Assembly (NCBI GenBank): GCA_013178255.1
Contig: JABLWY010000002.1
Span: 1 to 64,000 of the forward strand
Direction: 5' to 3'
DNA length: 64,000 nt
Source: Coprothermobacteraceae bacterium
GTDB taxonomy: Bacteria > Coprothermobacterota > Coprothermobacteria > Coprothermobacterales > Coprothermobacteraceae
The notes under the pieces are model-generated. The model ran no database searches. It was not told the DNA's origin and saw nothing but the letters and a program-made list of their open reading frames with translations. A program made the translations under genes and the position numbers. This document shows positions 9,451 to 17,041 of this stretch, in pieces. Each line of letters opens with the position of its first letter. The first letter of the stretch is position 1.

Positions 9451-11852
9451 TTCAACGGATCCAGATTTCCGTCCAGGTGTAAGTTTTGGAGCCCCTTCGT
9501 GAATTCTACTCTCAGGCAGTTGGTTTTCTCTTGTGCTGCAACGAGCTTGGGTATGAGCGCATCCTTGCTAACACCGAAGAGTCTATATGGCCCGCCTTTG
9601 ACTTCAGGTTTGTAGAGGTCTGCAATGGTGAAGTCGTAACGTCCAAGGTGTTTGGCAAGGCTAAACAATGAGTACACGACTGCAACCGTAGGAGGATTGT
9701 CAGTGCCGATCTTTGAGATGGTCTTAGTTCTAACAGAACTCTTTTGAACTATGCCCAACTTGAGTTGCGCGCCAAGAGGTGTGTCTTCGAGTGTTTGAAA
9801 TAGAGAAGTCAATGCGTTTTGAAGGGTGCGGTCGCTCGAAGCTGGGAAGTCAGACCGTAGCTGGCTCATCAAATCTTCTCGTTGCAGAACGCTTCCAAAA
9901 GGTATGCGGTCAGTATACCACTCGATCAGTGGTGAGCTGTAGTACAGGTTAACCCAAACTATGCTCCATGAGTCAAGTTCATCTGCCCGTTCCCTTAGGA
10001 TTTCAGCCAGGTGTGTCGGCGTATTGTTTGATGGATTTAGCAAGCCTCCTTCAGTCAACCATCTCTTTAGCGATTCCTTTTGCTTGGGACCTAGTGTACT
10101 GTCCTTCAGCGAAAAATTCTCCTGGCTTAAGAACATGTTCAGCCACTCTCTTCTTAAGCCAAAGGTCCTGTAACGATCTAAGTTCTGGTGAACAGGCAAG
10201 TCAACTACCCCCTCCCCATTCCTTTTGATGGACTTTGCTAAGAGACACCCCTGATCAAACACGTAAAGGCAATTCAAGCAGCTTATACACTTATTAGTGT
10301 CTACCTGAACCCTTGGAAAAGTCTGGAGTGCACCAGTTGGACATTGAACCTCACACGCTTCGCAGTGCACGCAGTATGTGGTTTTGTTTGCTATTCGGCG
10401 CAGATGTCTGACAATACGTTCGTCGGCAAAACTGACCGACAATCTAAAATTCTTAGGAGTGTGTTTCTTCTCGATCTTAACGTTATACGTTGTTCCGCCA
10501 ACGGCCAATTCCCCTAGAACCAAGGAGTCCGTGACTTGTCTGTAGTGTAACCCGAGTACCTTCAACCATTCGATCAAGTTCTCATTAGCATCAAACATTT
10601 CGAGTTCGTACAGGCCCTTCTCAGGCTGGAAAATGTCGCGGACTGTTTGGTTGGTCTCTTTCAGTATGTTCCCTCCGCTTCTTGTCTTCCACTGGCCTTC
10701 CTTGATGTAAGTTTGCATGTCCTTGAGTTCTTTGACTTCCTTGGCAAGGGTGCTCTGTATGGTACGAACGTAACGCTTGGCTATCTGCGGAAACCTTTGG
10801 CCAATAATGAATTCTGACCAACCGGTGGCAAACGGGCATATTGTGCAACCGACTCGCGTTGCTCCGCTTCTGTACAAGGGGTTAATCTGTATGCCTCGAG
10901 TCATAAGGTAGAGCATTACTTCCGTTTGATTCCAGTCTATTATCGGTCGTGCGTTTATGGAGTGTATATGCTTAACGCTCATGGCAGCACGTGAGTAACC
11001 ACTGCGTGTCTTGCTTTCCTCCCGTCGCGAGCCCTCAAAAACGAGCATTCTTGGTACACCTGAGTGTCCTTGTTCCACGTGAAGTGATCGGATTAACTTG
11101 TCAAAAGGCACTGTCTTAGTAACTGTGCAACACCATCGGTGAACTCTGCTTGGGGGACCGAAATCTCTCCACAACAAAAGCGCGTCTTTCGTTGGTTGAA
11201 CAGTGTAGAAACGGATTTCTGGGTACTTTCGCCTCATAAGGAGTTCCGTTTGGGAGACCGTCCAATAGGTGTCGGGAAGTTCCATGGTAGTATCAGAGAA
11301 CACGACTATGTAATCACCTGGCGACAACACACGACTCACCAAGTCAAGTACCACTTGTGAATCCTTTCCTCCGCTAAAGGACACAGCAGTATACTCAACG
11401 TGTTTGGTGTACTTCTCATACACCTTGGTAATGTATTCCATTGCCTCATTCTCAAGTGCCAGCAGAGCTTTGCGGTTTCGCTGGATCATGGTATCTACAT
11501 CGACAGGCTCCAATGCCAGTACGTCCTTGGTCAACAAGTTTATTTCAGGTCTTTCGAAGATGTTACCACCCTTTGCCTCGGCTACGAGGTTACCCTGGTA
11601 GTAATAGCGGCGCCCTACGGCCCACAGTAGAGGCTTCTCAGTCTTTCTGTACTTCCAGAAATTGTTGAACCCCAAGAGGTCTAATTCCTCATGAAAAACT
11701 GGACGAGGTGGAGTGATTTCGTCATCAGTAGAGAATTCTGACAACAATACCCCGTTAGTCTCAGGGTCCCACCTAACTCTATACATGACCTCCCCAGCAA
11801 TCGCCATGCAAGTCTGATAGCCCTTAAGTGTTAGTATAGCACCCAAGCGCAT
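9429..11852 (-). CDS. brxP: BREX type 4 protein BrxP: PAPS-reductase-like / 4Fe-4S / DUF4007
   Basis: This 807-residue protein has several parts. An ATP-pyrophosphatase domain carries the PP-loop SGGKDS at about 160-165. Cysteine motifs HRWCCT (~239-243) and GCTICPF (~335-341) resemble those of DndC-type enzymes. A ferredoxin-like segment follows at about 494-540 (CVHCEACEVQCP, then CISCLNC). A C-terminal DUF4007-like domain starts near 565. PAPS-reductase-like BrxP defines type 4 BREX, which lacks the PglX methyltransferase; no methylase is seen here. It is the first gene of the operon. The enzymatic reaction is unknown; sulfur chemistry on DNA, by analogy with DndC, is only an inference. 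Confidence 0.85.
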   Translation of the reverse strand: MRLGAILTLKGYQTCMAIAGEVMYRVRWDPETNGVLLSEFSTDDEITPPRPVFHEELDLLGFNNFWKYRKTEKPLLWAVGRRYYYQGNLVAEAKGGNIFERPEINLLTKDVLALEPVDVDTMIQRNRKALLALENEAMEYITKVYEKYTKHVEYTAVSFSGGKDSQVVLDLVSRVLSPGDYIVVFSDTTMELPDTYWTVSQTELLMRRKYPEIRFYTVQPTKDALLLWRDFGPPSRVHRWCCTVTKTVPFDKLIRSLHVEQGHSGVPRMLVFEGSRREESKTRSGYSRAAMSVKHIHSINARPIIDWNQTEVMLYLMTRGIQINPLYRSGATRVGCTICPFATGWSEFIIGQRFPQIAKRYVRTIQSTLAKEVKELKDMQTYIKEGQWKTRSGGNILKETNQTVRDIFQPEKGLYELEMFDANENLIEWLKVLGLHYRQVTDSLVLGELAVGGTTYNVKIEKKHTPKNFRLSVSFADERIVRHLRRIANKTTYCVHCEACEVQCPTGALQTFPRVQVDTNKCISCLNCLYVFDQGCLLAKSIKRNGEGVVDLPVHQNLDRYRTFGLRREWLNMFLSQENFSLKDSTLGPKQKESLKRWLTEGGLLNPSNNTPTHLAEILRERADELDSWSIVWVNLYYSSPLIEWYTDRIPFGSVLQREDLMSQLRSDFPASSDRTLQNALTSLFQTLEDTPLGAQLKLGIVQKSSVRTKTISKIGTDNPPTVAVVYSLFSLAKHLGRYDFTIADLYKPEVKGGPYRLFGVSKDALIPKLVAAQEKTNCLRVEFTKGLQNLHLDGNLDPLKCLEMLL

Positions 11853-11940
11853 ATACTCTCAACTATTCATTAGGTCCAATGGTAATTAGGTAGGCCCACA
11901 AACAGTTATGAAGTATTAATATCTAGGGGAGGGGTGATGG
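11853..11940. other. Divergent spacer between brxP and the FAH gene
   Basis: These 88 bases must hold promoters for both the defence operon (minus) and the FAH-rarA pair (plus). I see the plus-strand ribosome binding site GGGGAGGGG (about 11924-11934) but no clear -35/-10 pair on either strand. Confidence 0.4.
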
Positions 11941-12696
11941 TTGTTGCGGATTTTGAGGTGCAAAGAGAATAAACAGGCTGTGGGATTTTCATGGGCAGAG
12001 GGTGAAGCAATGTTCGTAAATGGTTCCTTCATGGAGTGGAAGCAGTACGGCTACGAAGACTTACTGGCGCCTTGCATTCCCCGCAAAGCCGTTTGCGTGG
12101 GCCTTAATTACAAGAGTCACATTGAAGAGATGCACCAAGCGATGCCGGAGAGCCCGACACTATTCATAAAGCCGAGCACAGCGGTTATAGGACCCAATGA
12201 CTACATAGTGCTGCCTCCAGAATCTGAAAGGGTTGACTACGAGGGCGAGCTGGCAGTAGTAATCAGGGATTACGCATACAGGGTCTCGAAGAAGGAAGCT
12301 CATAAGTACATATTGGGTTACACCATCGCTAACGACGTGACAGCGCGGGACCTGCAGAGCAAGGACGGACAATGGACTAGGTCAAAATCGTTCAATACAT
12401 TCCTGCCGCTTGGGCCCTGGATAGAAACAGACGTGGATCCGACTAATTTGAACCTGCGAACACTGGTGAACGGCGAGGTCAAGCAGCAGGGTAATACGTC
12501 TGACCTGCTCTTTGATGTGTTTGACTTGGTGTCGTTCATATCTCACGTGATGACGCTGGAGCCCTATGATGTGATACTGACGGGCACACCAGCTGGCGTA
12601 GGGCCTCTCAAGGCAGGCGACGAAGTGGTAATAGAAATCGAAGGTATAGGGCGTTTGGTTAATAGGGTAAGGAACCTCCAAGAAGGCGAAGGGTGA
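11941..12696 (+). CDS. Fumarylacetoacetate hydrolase (FAH) family protein
   Basis: The 251-residue protein has the FAH-fold motifs: GLNYKSH, the FIKPS segment, the metal-site glutamates in [10 protein letters not shown], the conserved [10 protein letters not shown], and near the end TGTPAGVGP. Family members are hydrolases, decarboxylases or isomerases acting on 2-oxo or 2-hydroxy-dienedioate compounds, including oxaloacetate decarboxylases. The exact substrate cannot be told. The start is TTG (TTG at 11944 is an alternative), with GGGGAGGGG about nine bases upstream. Its TGA overlaps the ATG of rarA, suggesting coupling. Confidence 0.85.
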   Translation: MLRILRCKENKQAVGFSWAEGEAMFVNGSFMEWKQYGYEDLLAPCIPRKAVCVGLNYKSHIEEMHQAMPESPTLFIKPSTAVIGPNDYIVLPPESERVDYEGELAVVIRDYAYRVSKKEAHKYILGYTIANDVTARDLQSKDGQWTRSKSFNTFLPLGPWIETDVDPTNLNLRTLVNGEVKQQGNTSDLLFDVFDLVSFISHVMTLEPYDVILTGTPAGVGPLKAGDEVVIEIEGIGRLVNRVRNLQEGEG

Positions 12697-14015
12697 TGCA
12701 GGAGTCTCTGTTTAAACCAGACAGGAAGAAGATGCCTCTAAGCGAACGGATGCGGCCGAGGACGCTAGATGAATTTGTCGGTCAGGAGCACGTGCTGGGT
12801 AAGGGTAAGCTGCTTCGCAGGCTGATAGAGTCAGACAAATTGAGTTCTATGGTACTCTGGGGCCCTCCTGGAACCGGCAAGACAACGCTGGCTATGGTGA
12901 TAGCTGAGACGACTAAGGCCGACTTTGTAAAGTTTAGTGCTGTAATCTCCGGCATTAAAGAAGTGAAACAGGTGCTAGACACCGCGTCAGAAAGGTTTAA
13001 GATGGGGAAACGCACGGTCGTGTTTGTAGACGGAATCCACCACTTCAATAAGAGCCAACAGGATGCTTTCCTGCCTTATGTAGAGCAAGGGGCAGTGATC
13101 CTCATCTGCGCTACTACAGAGAACCCGTCTTTTGAAATAATCAGCCCACTGCTCAGTCGGAGCACGGTGGTGCCACTGAAGGCCTTAAGCGTGGAGGATT
13201 TGATTACGATACTGCACCGAGCCCTCAGTGATGCAGAGCGTGGCCTAGGAGCAGAAAACGTCGTAGTCACGGAGGAACAACTTAGGAAGATTGCTGTGTA
13301 CGCCAACGGTGACGCAAGGACTGCTTTGAACACGCTGGAGCTTGCTGTCATGGGAGCGGAACCTGATAAGCAGGGACGCAAGGTTCTAACGGATGAGCTC
13401 ATCAACGAAGCCTTGATGCACAAGGCTTTGCTGTACGACAAAACGGGTGAGGAACACTACAACATCATCTCGGCTTTGCACAAGTCCATGCGCAACAGTG
13501 ATCCGGATGCTGCCATTTACTGGTTAGCGCGAATGTTGGAAGCAGGCGAAGATCCGCTCTATGTGGCGAGGCGCCTGATTAGGTTTGCCTCTGAGGATGT
13601 GGGCATGGCTGATCCCATAGCGTTGCTCGTAGCGGTGGCTGCTTATGAAGCGAGCCACTACATTGGTATGCCCGAGTGCAGCGTCAATCTGGCAGAAGCG
13701 GTGGTTTACTTGTCGTTGGCTCCTAAGTCTAACAGCCTATACGTAGGCTACGAGAAGGCAAAGGCGGACGCCATGGAGACTATAGCGGAGCCCGTTCCAT
13801 TTCATCTGAGGAACGCTCCCACGCAGCTCATGAGGGAACTAGGTTACGGTAAAGGGTACAAGTACGCCCACGACTTTGAAGAGAAGGTAGCAGACATGGA
13901 GTGCCTACCTGAGAACTTGCGCGGCCGCGTGTATTACCTGCCCACAGACCAGGGCCGCGAAAAGCAATTCGCAGAACGATTAAAGGAAATACGCGAGAAA
14001 AAGGGGCGGAAGTAG
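12696..14015 (+). CDS. rarA: Replication-associated recombination protein RarA/MgsA
   Basis: This 439-residue AAA+ protein matches the RarA/MgsA/WHIP family. It has an N-terminal [14 protein letters not shown], Walker A GPPGTGKT at 56-63, an [14 protein letters not shown] segment after Walker B, the ATTENPSFE sensor 1 region, and the C-terminal tetramerisation region. Family members act at stalled replication forks. The Walker B motif reads VVFVDG (108-113) where VDE is expected, so the catalytic glutamate is replaced by glycine (GGA at 13032-13034). ATP hydrolysis may therefore be impaired. The ATG overlaps the upstream TGA; a GTG one codon earlier is possible. Confidence 0.9.
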   Translation: MQESLFKPDRKKMPLSERMRPRTLDEFVGQEHVLGKGKLLRRLIESDKLSSMVLWGPPGTGKTTLAMVIAETTKADFVKFSAVISGIKEVKQVLDTASERFKMGKRTVVFVDGIHHFNKSQQDAFLPYVEQGAVILICATTENPSFEIISPLLSRSTVVPLKALSVEDLITILHRALSDAERGLGAENVVVTEEQLRKIAVYANGDARTALNTLELAVMGAEPDKQGRKVLTDELINEALMHKALLYDKTGEEHYNIISALHKSMRNSDPDAAIYWLARMLEAGEDPLYVARRLIRFASEDVGMADPIALLVAVAAYEASHYIGMPECSVNLAEAVVYLSLAPKSNSLYVGYEKAKADAMETIAEPVPFHLRNAPTQLMRELGYGKGYKYAHDFEEKVADMECLPENLRGRVYYLPTDQGREKQFAERLKEIREKKGRK

Positions 14016-14031
14016 CACCTGTTTGCTTAAC

Positions 14032-14697
14032 TTAGTCGCCTTTTCTGCCCCGTTCGGCGGCTACTTCTAACACGGCCTTCCAATGTTGTGCTGCACCGAC
14101 TGAAGTGCCGAAAGGTATGTACCTGACTGGGTTGTTGAGGTCGTTAAGGGTTACTATCAGCCGGACGTAGGTAATCTCATTCTCTAGGCTGACCGGTACA
14201 GACTTTTCACTGAAGATGACTCCGTAGTGATAGCTCTTGCCGCTACGGCCTACGTATCCTGAAGGTGTTATCTCGGTCTTGCTCTTGATCAGGGTCTTGT
14301 AGCCTATATCGAGGTCTACCCTCAATATGTCGCTGAACTTGTAGATGTCGTACTCAACTGCGCCATTTCTAACCCTGAAGAACATGAGGCGTTCTGACTT
14401 CTCATCGATAGCCAAACCATGAGGGGATAGGCCCGACCACTTAAGCAGCTGGTTTGTAGGAGTGAATTGCTCTGCGGCCATTGTGGAGTCTAGAAGCGCC
14501 AAAGCTTGCTGCTTGGCTTGCTCTTCTTGCTGTTGTTTCTTTTCGGCTGACCTGGAAGAGAATATGCCTATGATTATCAATATGCTTATGACAGTCCAAG
14601 CGATCATGAAGTTGTTGATAGAGGAAAAGGTCCATTCGTAGGCCCTTGCGAAACCGTACAAAACAAGAATAATGACAAGCGCCTCAGCGCAGCCCAT
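14032..14697 (-). CDS. Membrane-anchored protein of unknown function
   Basis: This 221-residue protein has two predicted membrane segments at about 3-18 and 32-50. A charged, glutamine-rich helix (EKKQQQEEQAKQQ) follows, then a beta-rich cytoplasmic-type domain of about 130 residues that contains YDIYKFSDILRVD. That phrase resembles small PH-like or YdbT-like domains, but I cannot assign a family. A GGGGGA ribosome binding site lies just before the ATG. It is convergent with rarA. No function is proposed. Confidence 0.7.
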   Translation of the reverse strand: MGCAEALVIILVLYGFARAYEWTFSSINNFMIAWTVISILIIIGIFSSRSAEKKQQQEEQAKQQALALLDSTMAAEQFTPTNQLLKWSGLSPHGLAIDEKSERLMFFRVRNGAVEYDIYKFSDILRVDLDIGYKTLIKSKTEITPSGYVGRSGKSYHYGVIFSEKSVPVSLENEITYVRLIVTLNDLNNPVRYIPFGTSVGAAQHWKAVLEVAAERGRKGD

Positions 14698-14783
14698 TGT
14701 TTCCCCCAGCTTAAGTTCATTGTAGCACCGATAATCCCGGTGAGAGTACAGGGGTTTGCCTTAGGAGAATTAAGCTTAGCCTC

Positions 14784-14812
14784 TTGACAAATTGGCAATC
14801 TTGTGGTATAAT
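14784..14812 (+). promoter_or_regulatory. Perfect consensus sigma-70 promoter
   Basis: TTGACA (14784-14789), a spacer of exactly 17 bases, and TATAAT (14807-14812) preceded by TGG, an extended -10. This is the strongest promoter-like sequence in the window. It points at the three small genes that begin at 14838. Confidence 0.9.
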
Positions 14813-14837
14813 GTTGCACAAATGGGGTGAGAATCCT

Positions 14838-15020
14838 ATGGTGCGTCAGGCGGCTGCATCGCAGATTAAAACTAAATTAGATGCTATTCTATTGGAGATA
14901 TGTGGGCATTGTATATTCTATAATGATGGGATAATTTTGCAAAGTTGTCAAAATTTTGAGAAATGCGTATGGCTAAAAATGTGGGCAGCACAAAGAGACG
15001 TTCTCAATAAACATCACTAG
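14838..15020 (+). CDS. Small cysteine-containing orphan protein (60 aa)
   Basis: A 60-residue frame whose ATG is preceded by GGGGTGAG with about six bases spacing, directly downstream of a perfect promoter. It contains ICGHC and, about 15 residues later, SCQNFEKC. The four cysteines could bind a metal, but the spacing fits no family I know. No membrane segment is seen. The next gene starts two bases after its stop. Function unknown. Confidence 0.6.
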   Translation: MVRQAAASQIKTKLDAILLEICGHCIFYNDGIILQSCQNFEKCVWLKMWAAQRDVLNKHH

Positions 15021-15022
15021 GC

Positions 15023-15352
15023 GTGAAGAGCAAACGAATGGTGGCGATGGCTGATCGGGGGGGCAGGCTACTGACGGGGGGTGAGCAAGTGGAAGAGTGG
15101 GCACGGTTGGGCCGGGTAATAAGGAGACTGATAACTAGGAAGTACAAGACAATAAAGGGCCTTGGTCGAGCCTTTGAGCGAGAGGGGTATCTAGTGTTTG
15201 CTGACGAAGACAAACGGTACCACGTCTTGGAGATATGGAACAGCAAGTTGGAAAGGATGACCGTGCTTAAAGTGGAGAAAAGGCCACCTGGGCAACCTCT
15301 AGGGAAGTGGATGCTAATGTTCAGCCTGAAGAAAGAGGAAGATGAATCATGA
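15023..15352 (+). CDS. Orphan basic protein (109 aa)
   Basis: A 109-residue, arginine- and lysine-rich product starting at GTG two bases after the previous stop. It contains an amphipathic helix (ARLGRVIRRLITRKYK) and a short beta-type region with FADEDKRYHVLEI. It looks like a small nucleic-acid-binding or regulatory protein, but this is only inference. An ATG at 15038 is an alternative start. No family recognised. Confidence 0.55.
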   Translation: MKSKRMVAMADRGGRLLTGGEQVEEWARLGRVIRRLITRKYKTIKGLGRAFEREGYLVFADEDKRYHVLEIWNSKLERMTVLKVEKRPPGQPLGKWMLMFSLKKEEDES

Positions 15353-15390
15353 GTTCAGAGGTGGGGTAATCTGCTCTTGGGGGACCTGAA

Positions 15391-15582
15391 GTGAGAGACG
15401 AGTTCGAAGAGCTTTTCGCTTTGGCTTGGGCGCTGTGGGAAGACCTCGAAGAAGAAGATAAGTTAAGCGAAGAGAGAGCTAACAGCAGGAGATCGCTCAA
15501 AGAGCGTTGCCTGAAAAGGGGCCGGTTACGAGCTGAAAAACAAGAGAACGAGAGTCAGGCTGGCGAACATAAGGGCGCATAG
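15391..15582 (+). CDS. Orphan charged small protein (63 aa)
   Basis: A 63-residue frame starting at GTG with GGGGGA about six bases ahead. The N-terminal half is acidic (EDLEEEDK) and the C-terminal half is basic (RRSLKERCLKRGRLR). It is probably the third gene of the small operon. No family recognised, and it may be non-conserved. Confidence 0.45.
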   Translation: MRDEFEELFALAWALWEDLEEEDKLSEERANSRRSLKERCLKRGRLRAEKQENESQAGEHKGA

Positions 15583-15593
15583 TTCGCCTTCGT

Positions 15594-16709
15594 TTAGAAA
15601 AGCCTGATTCTGCTCTTAGACAGTTTTCTTCCCTTCCAACTTGTCTTGCCTGTGAGGTTGAATAGTATGGAAGTGTATCCGATAACAGAGTTGACCAGTA
15701 GTATGACTGGGTAATATAGTGGCACATCCCAAGGAAGCCCTGTTTTCAGTGCCGTAGCCGCCCAAAGTGCGAGGTTGCCCATAATGGCAACTAAAGCGTT
15801 AGTGTGAGCAGAAGGGTCTTTGGACGTAAGTAGCAAGAAAGGATGAACGGCCAGATACCCCATCCACCACCACACAAAGAGGGAAGGTATCAACCTCATT
15901 TCAAATATGGGAAAGTACCCCTTGGCAAGTCCCAAGAAGGCATCCCGGAACCCATTGTACATTCTGCAGCTGATAATGTCTCTTAGGTTATAAAGGGCAG
16001 TTCGCAGTCCCTTCTTTCTGGCCAGTTTGCTAAGCTGAATGTCTTCTATGATCTCAGACTTGACTGTCTGGTGCCCTCCTATGGACTCATACGCTGGCCT
16101 TCTGAACATCATGAATTGGCCGTTGGCTACCATGAACATGTACAAGTGGCGCGAGAGTTTGCTGAGGATGAGGGGGAATATGGTAAACATGCTGTAGTTC
16201 ATAAAAGGCACTGTTAGCTTCTCGCCGAAAGAAGGCACGCGCTCACTTGGGATACCGCTTATAAAGTCATGCCCGCGTGTGGTTAGTTCGTACACCGTGC
16301 GGGTTAATGCTCCGTTCTTGAGCGCGGTGTCGGCGTCGATGAATAGCAGAATGTCCCCGCTGGAAGCTCGATATAGTTGGTGGCAGGCCCAATTCTTGCC
16401 TGTCCAATCTTCAGGCAGTCGGTCTCCTGCTATGACCTTTAGCCTTGGATCGCTATACTTGGCAATCACCGATGCAGTGCTGTCACTGGACTGGTCGTTG
16501 AGCACGATGACTTCCATGTTCGGATAGTCTTGCGCAAGGACTGAAGATAGGCACCTTCCAATAGTGGATTCTTCGTTGCGAGCGGGGATGAGGACTGAAA
16601 CTTTGGGGTATTCCCGTAGAAGGGGTTTACGAGTGGGTTCCCTGAATAGCAGCCAGTTGACGGCTGTTGTGCCCAGTTGATATAAGACAAAAAGCGCGGC
16701 GCCGTCCAT
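15594..16709 (-). CDS. Family 2 glycosyltransferase, CrtQ/HpnB-like, membrane-bound
   Basis: This 371-residue protein has a GT-A fold: VSVLIPARNEESTIG at about 38-52, VLNDQSSDST, the sugar-nucleotide region DWTGKNWACHQ, and the DADT metal motif at about 124-127. Several hydrophobic segments fill the C-terminal third. The WTGKxWA phrase and overall layout resemble glycosyltransferases linked to carotenoid (CrtQ) or hopanoid (HpnB) pathways. The acceptor cannot be told. It is divergent from the heliorhodopsin operon, which makes a carotenoid link worth testing. A TAATAT box lies six bases before the ATG. Confidence 0.8.
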   Translation of the reverse strand: MDGAALFVLYQLGTTAVNWLLFREPTRKPLLREYPKVSVLIPARNEESTIGRCLSSVLAQDYPNMEVIVLNDQSSDSTASVIAKYSDPRLKVIAGDRLPEDWTGKNWACHQLYRASSGDILLFIDADTALKNGALTRTVYELTTRGHDFISGIPSERVPSFGEKLTVPFMNYSMFTIFPLILSKLSRHLYMFMVANGQFMMFRRPAYESIGGHQTVKSEIIEDIQLSKLARKKGLRTALYNLRDIISCRMYNGFRDAFLGLAKGYFPIFEMRLIPSLFVWWWMGYLAVHPFLLLTSKDPSAHTNALVAIMGNLALWAATALKTGLPWDVPLYYPVILLVNSVIGYTSILFNLTGKTSWKGRKLSKSRIRLF

Positions 16710-16715
16710 TTGTCA

Positions 16716-16721
16716 ATATTA
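16716..16721 (-). promoter_or_regulatory. Putative -10 box directly before the glycosyltransferase
   Basis: TAATAT on the minus strand ends six bases before the ATG at 16709. There is no Shine-Dalgarno sequence and no clear -35. Transcription from it would start at or beside the start codon. Confidence 0.4.
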
Positions 16722-16924
16722 TGCACCACTTGGTGCTTTCCTGCCGTGTTAATTCGAATTGGTATAAGTATAGAATAGCGACCCTCTGATTCATGGTATA
16801 GGAATTGCGTGAAAAAGGATAGACTTGGAACTCAAGCGGAGCGTTGGTCGAGCTGGAGTTCGTCCAGCTCGGTAGGTGGGATTGCACACAGGCATCTATC
16901 ACGTGGCAAAGGAGGGGGTAAGAA
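16722..16924 (+). other. Heliorhodopsin operon leader with a strong hairpin
   Basis: A roughly 200-base non-coding stretch. A weak promoter candidate is TTAATT (16749-16754) with TAGAAT (16771-16776). Further down, GAGCTGGA (16850-16857) and TCCAGCTC (16863-16870) form a perfect 8-bp stem with a 5-base GTTCG loop, extendable by C-G and T-G pairs. No T-run follows, so it is not a simple terminator. I could not match the leader to a known riboswitch class. Confidence 0.5.
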
Positions 16925-17041
16925 GTGGCGCCGAAGGTTGTACTAATAACAGGTTTGGCAATACTCTTAATGACAGCGCTGGGCGCGGCGCTCGCTGCCA
17001 GTTATGAATGGACATGGAGGTTGAATCATTATGTACGATGA
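16925..17041 (+). CDS. 38-residue single-membrane-span peptide upstream of heliorhodopsin
   Basis: A short frame starting at GTG with an excellent GGAGGGGG ribosome binding site six bases ahead. It encodes 38 residues: MAPK, a hydrophobic helix at about residues 5-25 (VVLITGLAILLMTALGAALA), then an aromatic tail with YEWTW and LNHY. Its last 11 bases overlap the heliorhodopsin start in another frame, so ribosomes finishing the peptide could re-initiate on the heliorhodopsin. It could be a membrane partner, a leader peptide, or only a translational coupler. AXA-like residues end the helix, so signal peptidase cleavage is also possible. Confidence 0.6.
   Translation: MAPKVVLITGLAILLMTALGAALAASYEWTWRLNHYVR

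Noticed and set aside
9429-11852. Reading the defence island as a Dnd phosphorothioation system
   Set aside because: BrxP is DndC-like, but no DndB, DndD or DndE is present, and PglZ, BrxC and BrxL fit BREX better.
16840-16924. A possible c-di-GMP or other riboswitch in the heliorhodopsin leader
   Set aside because: The GGTAGGT phrase alone matches; the rest of the conserved aptamer sequences are missing.
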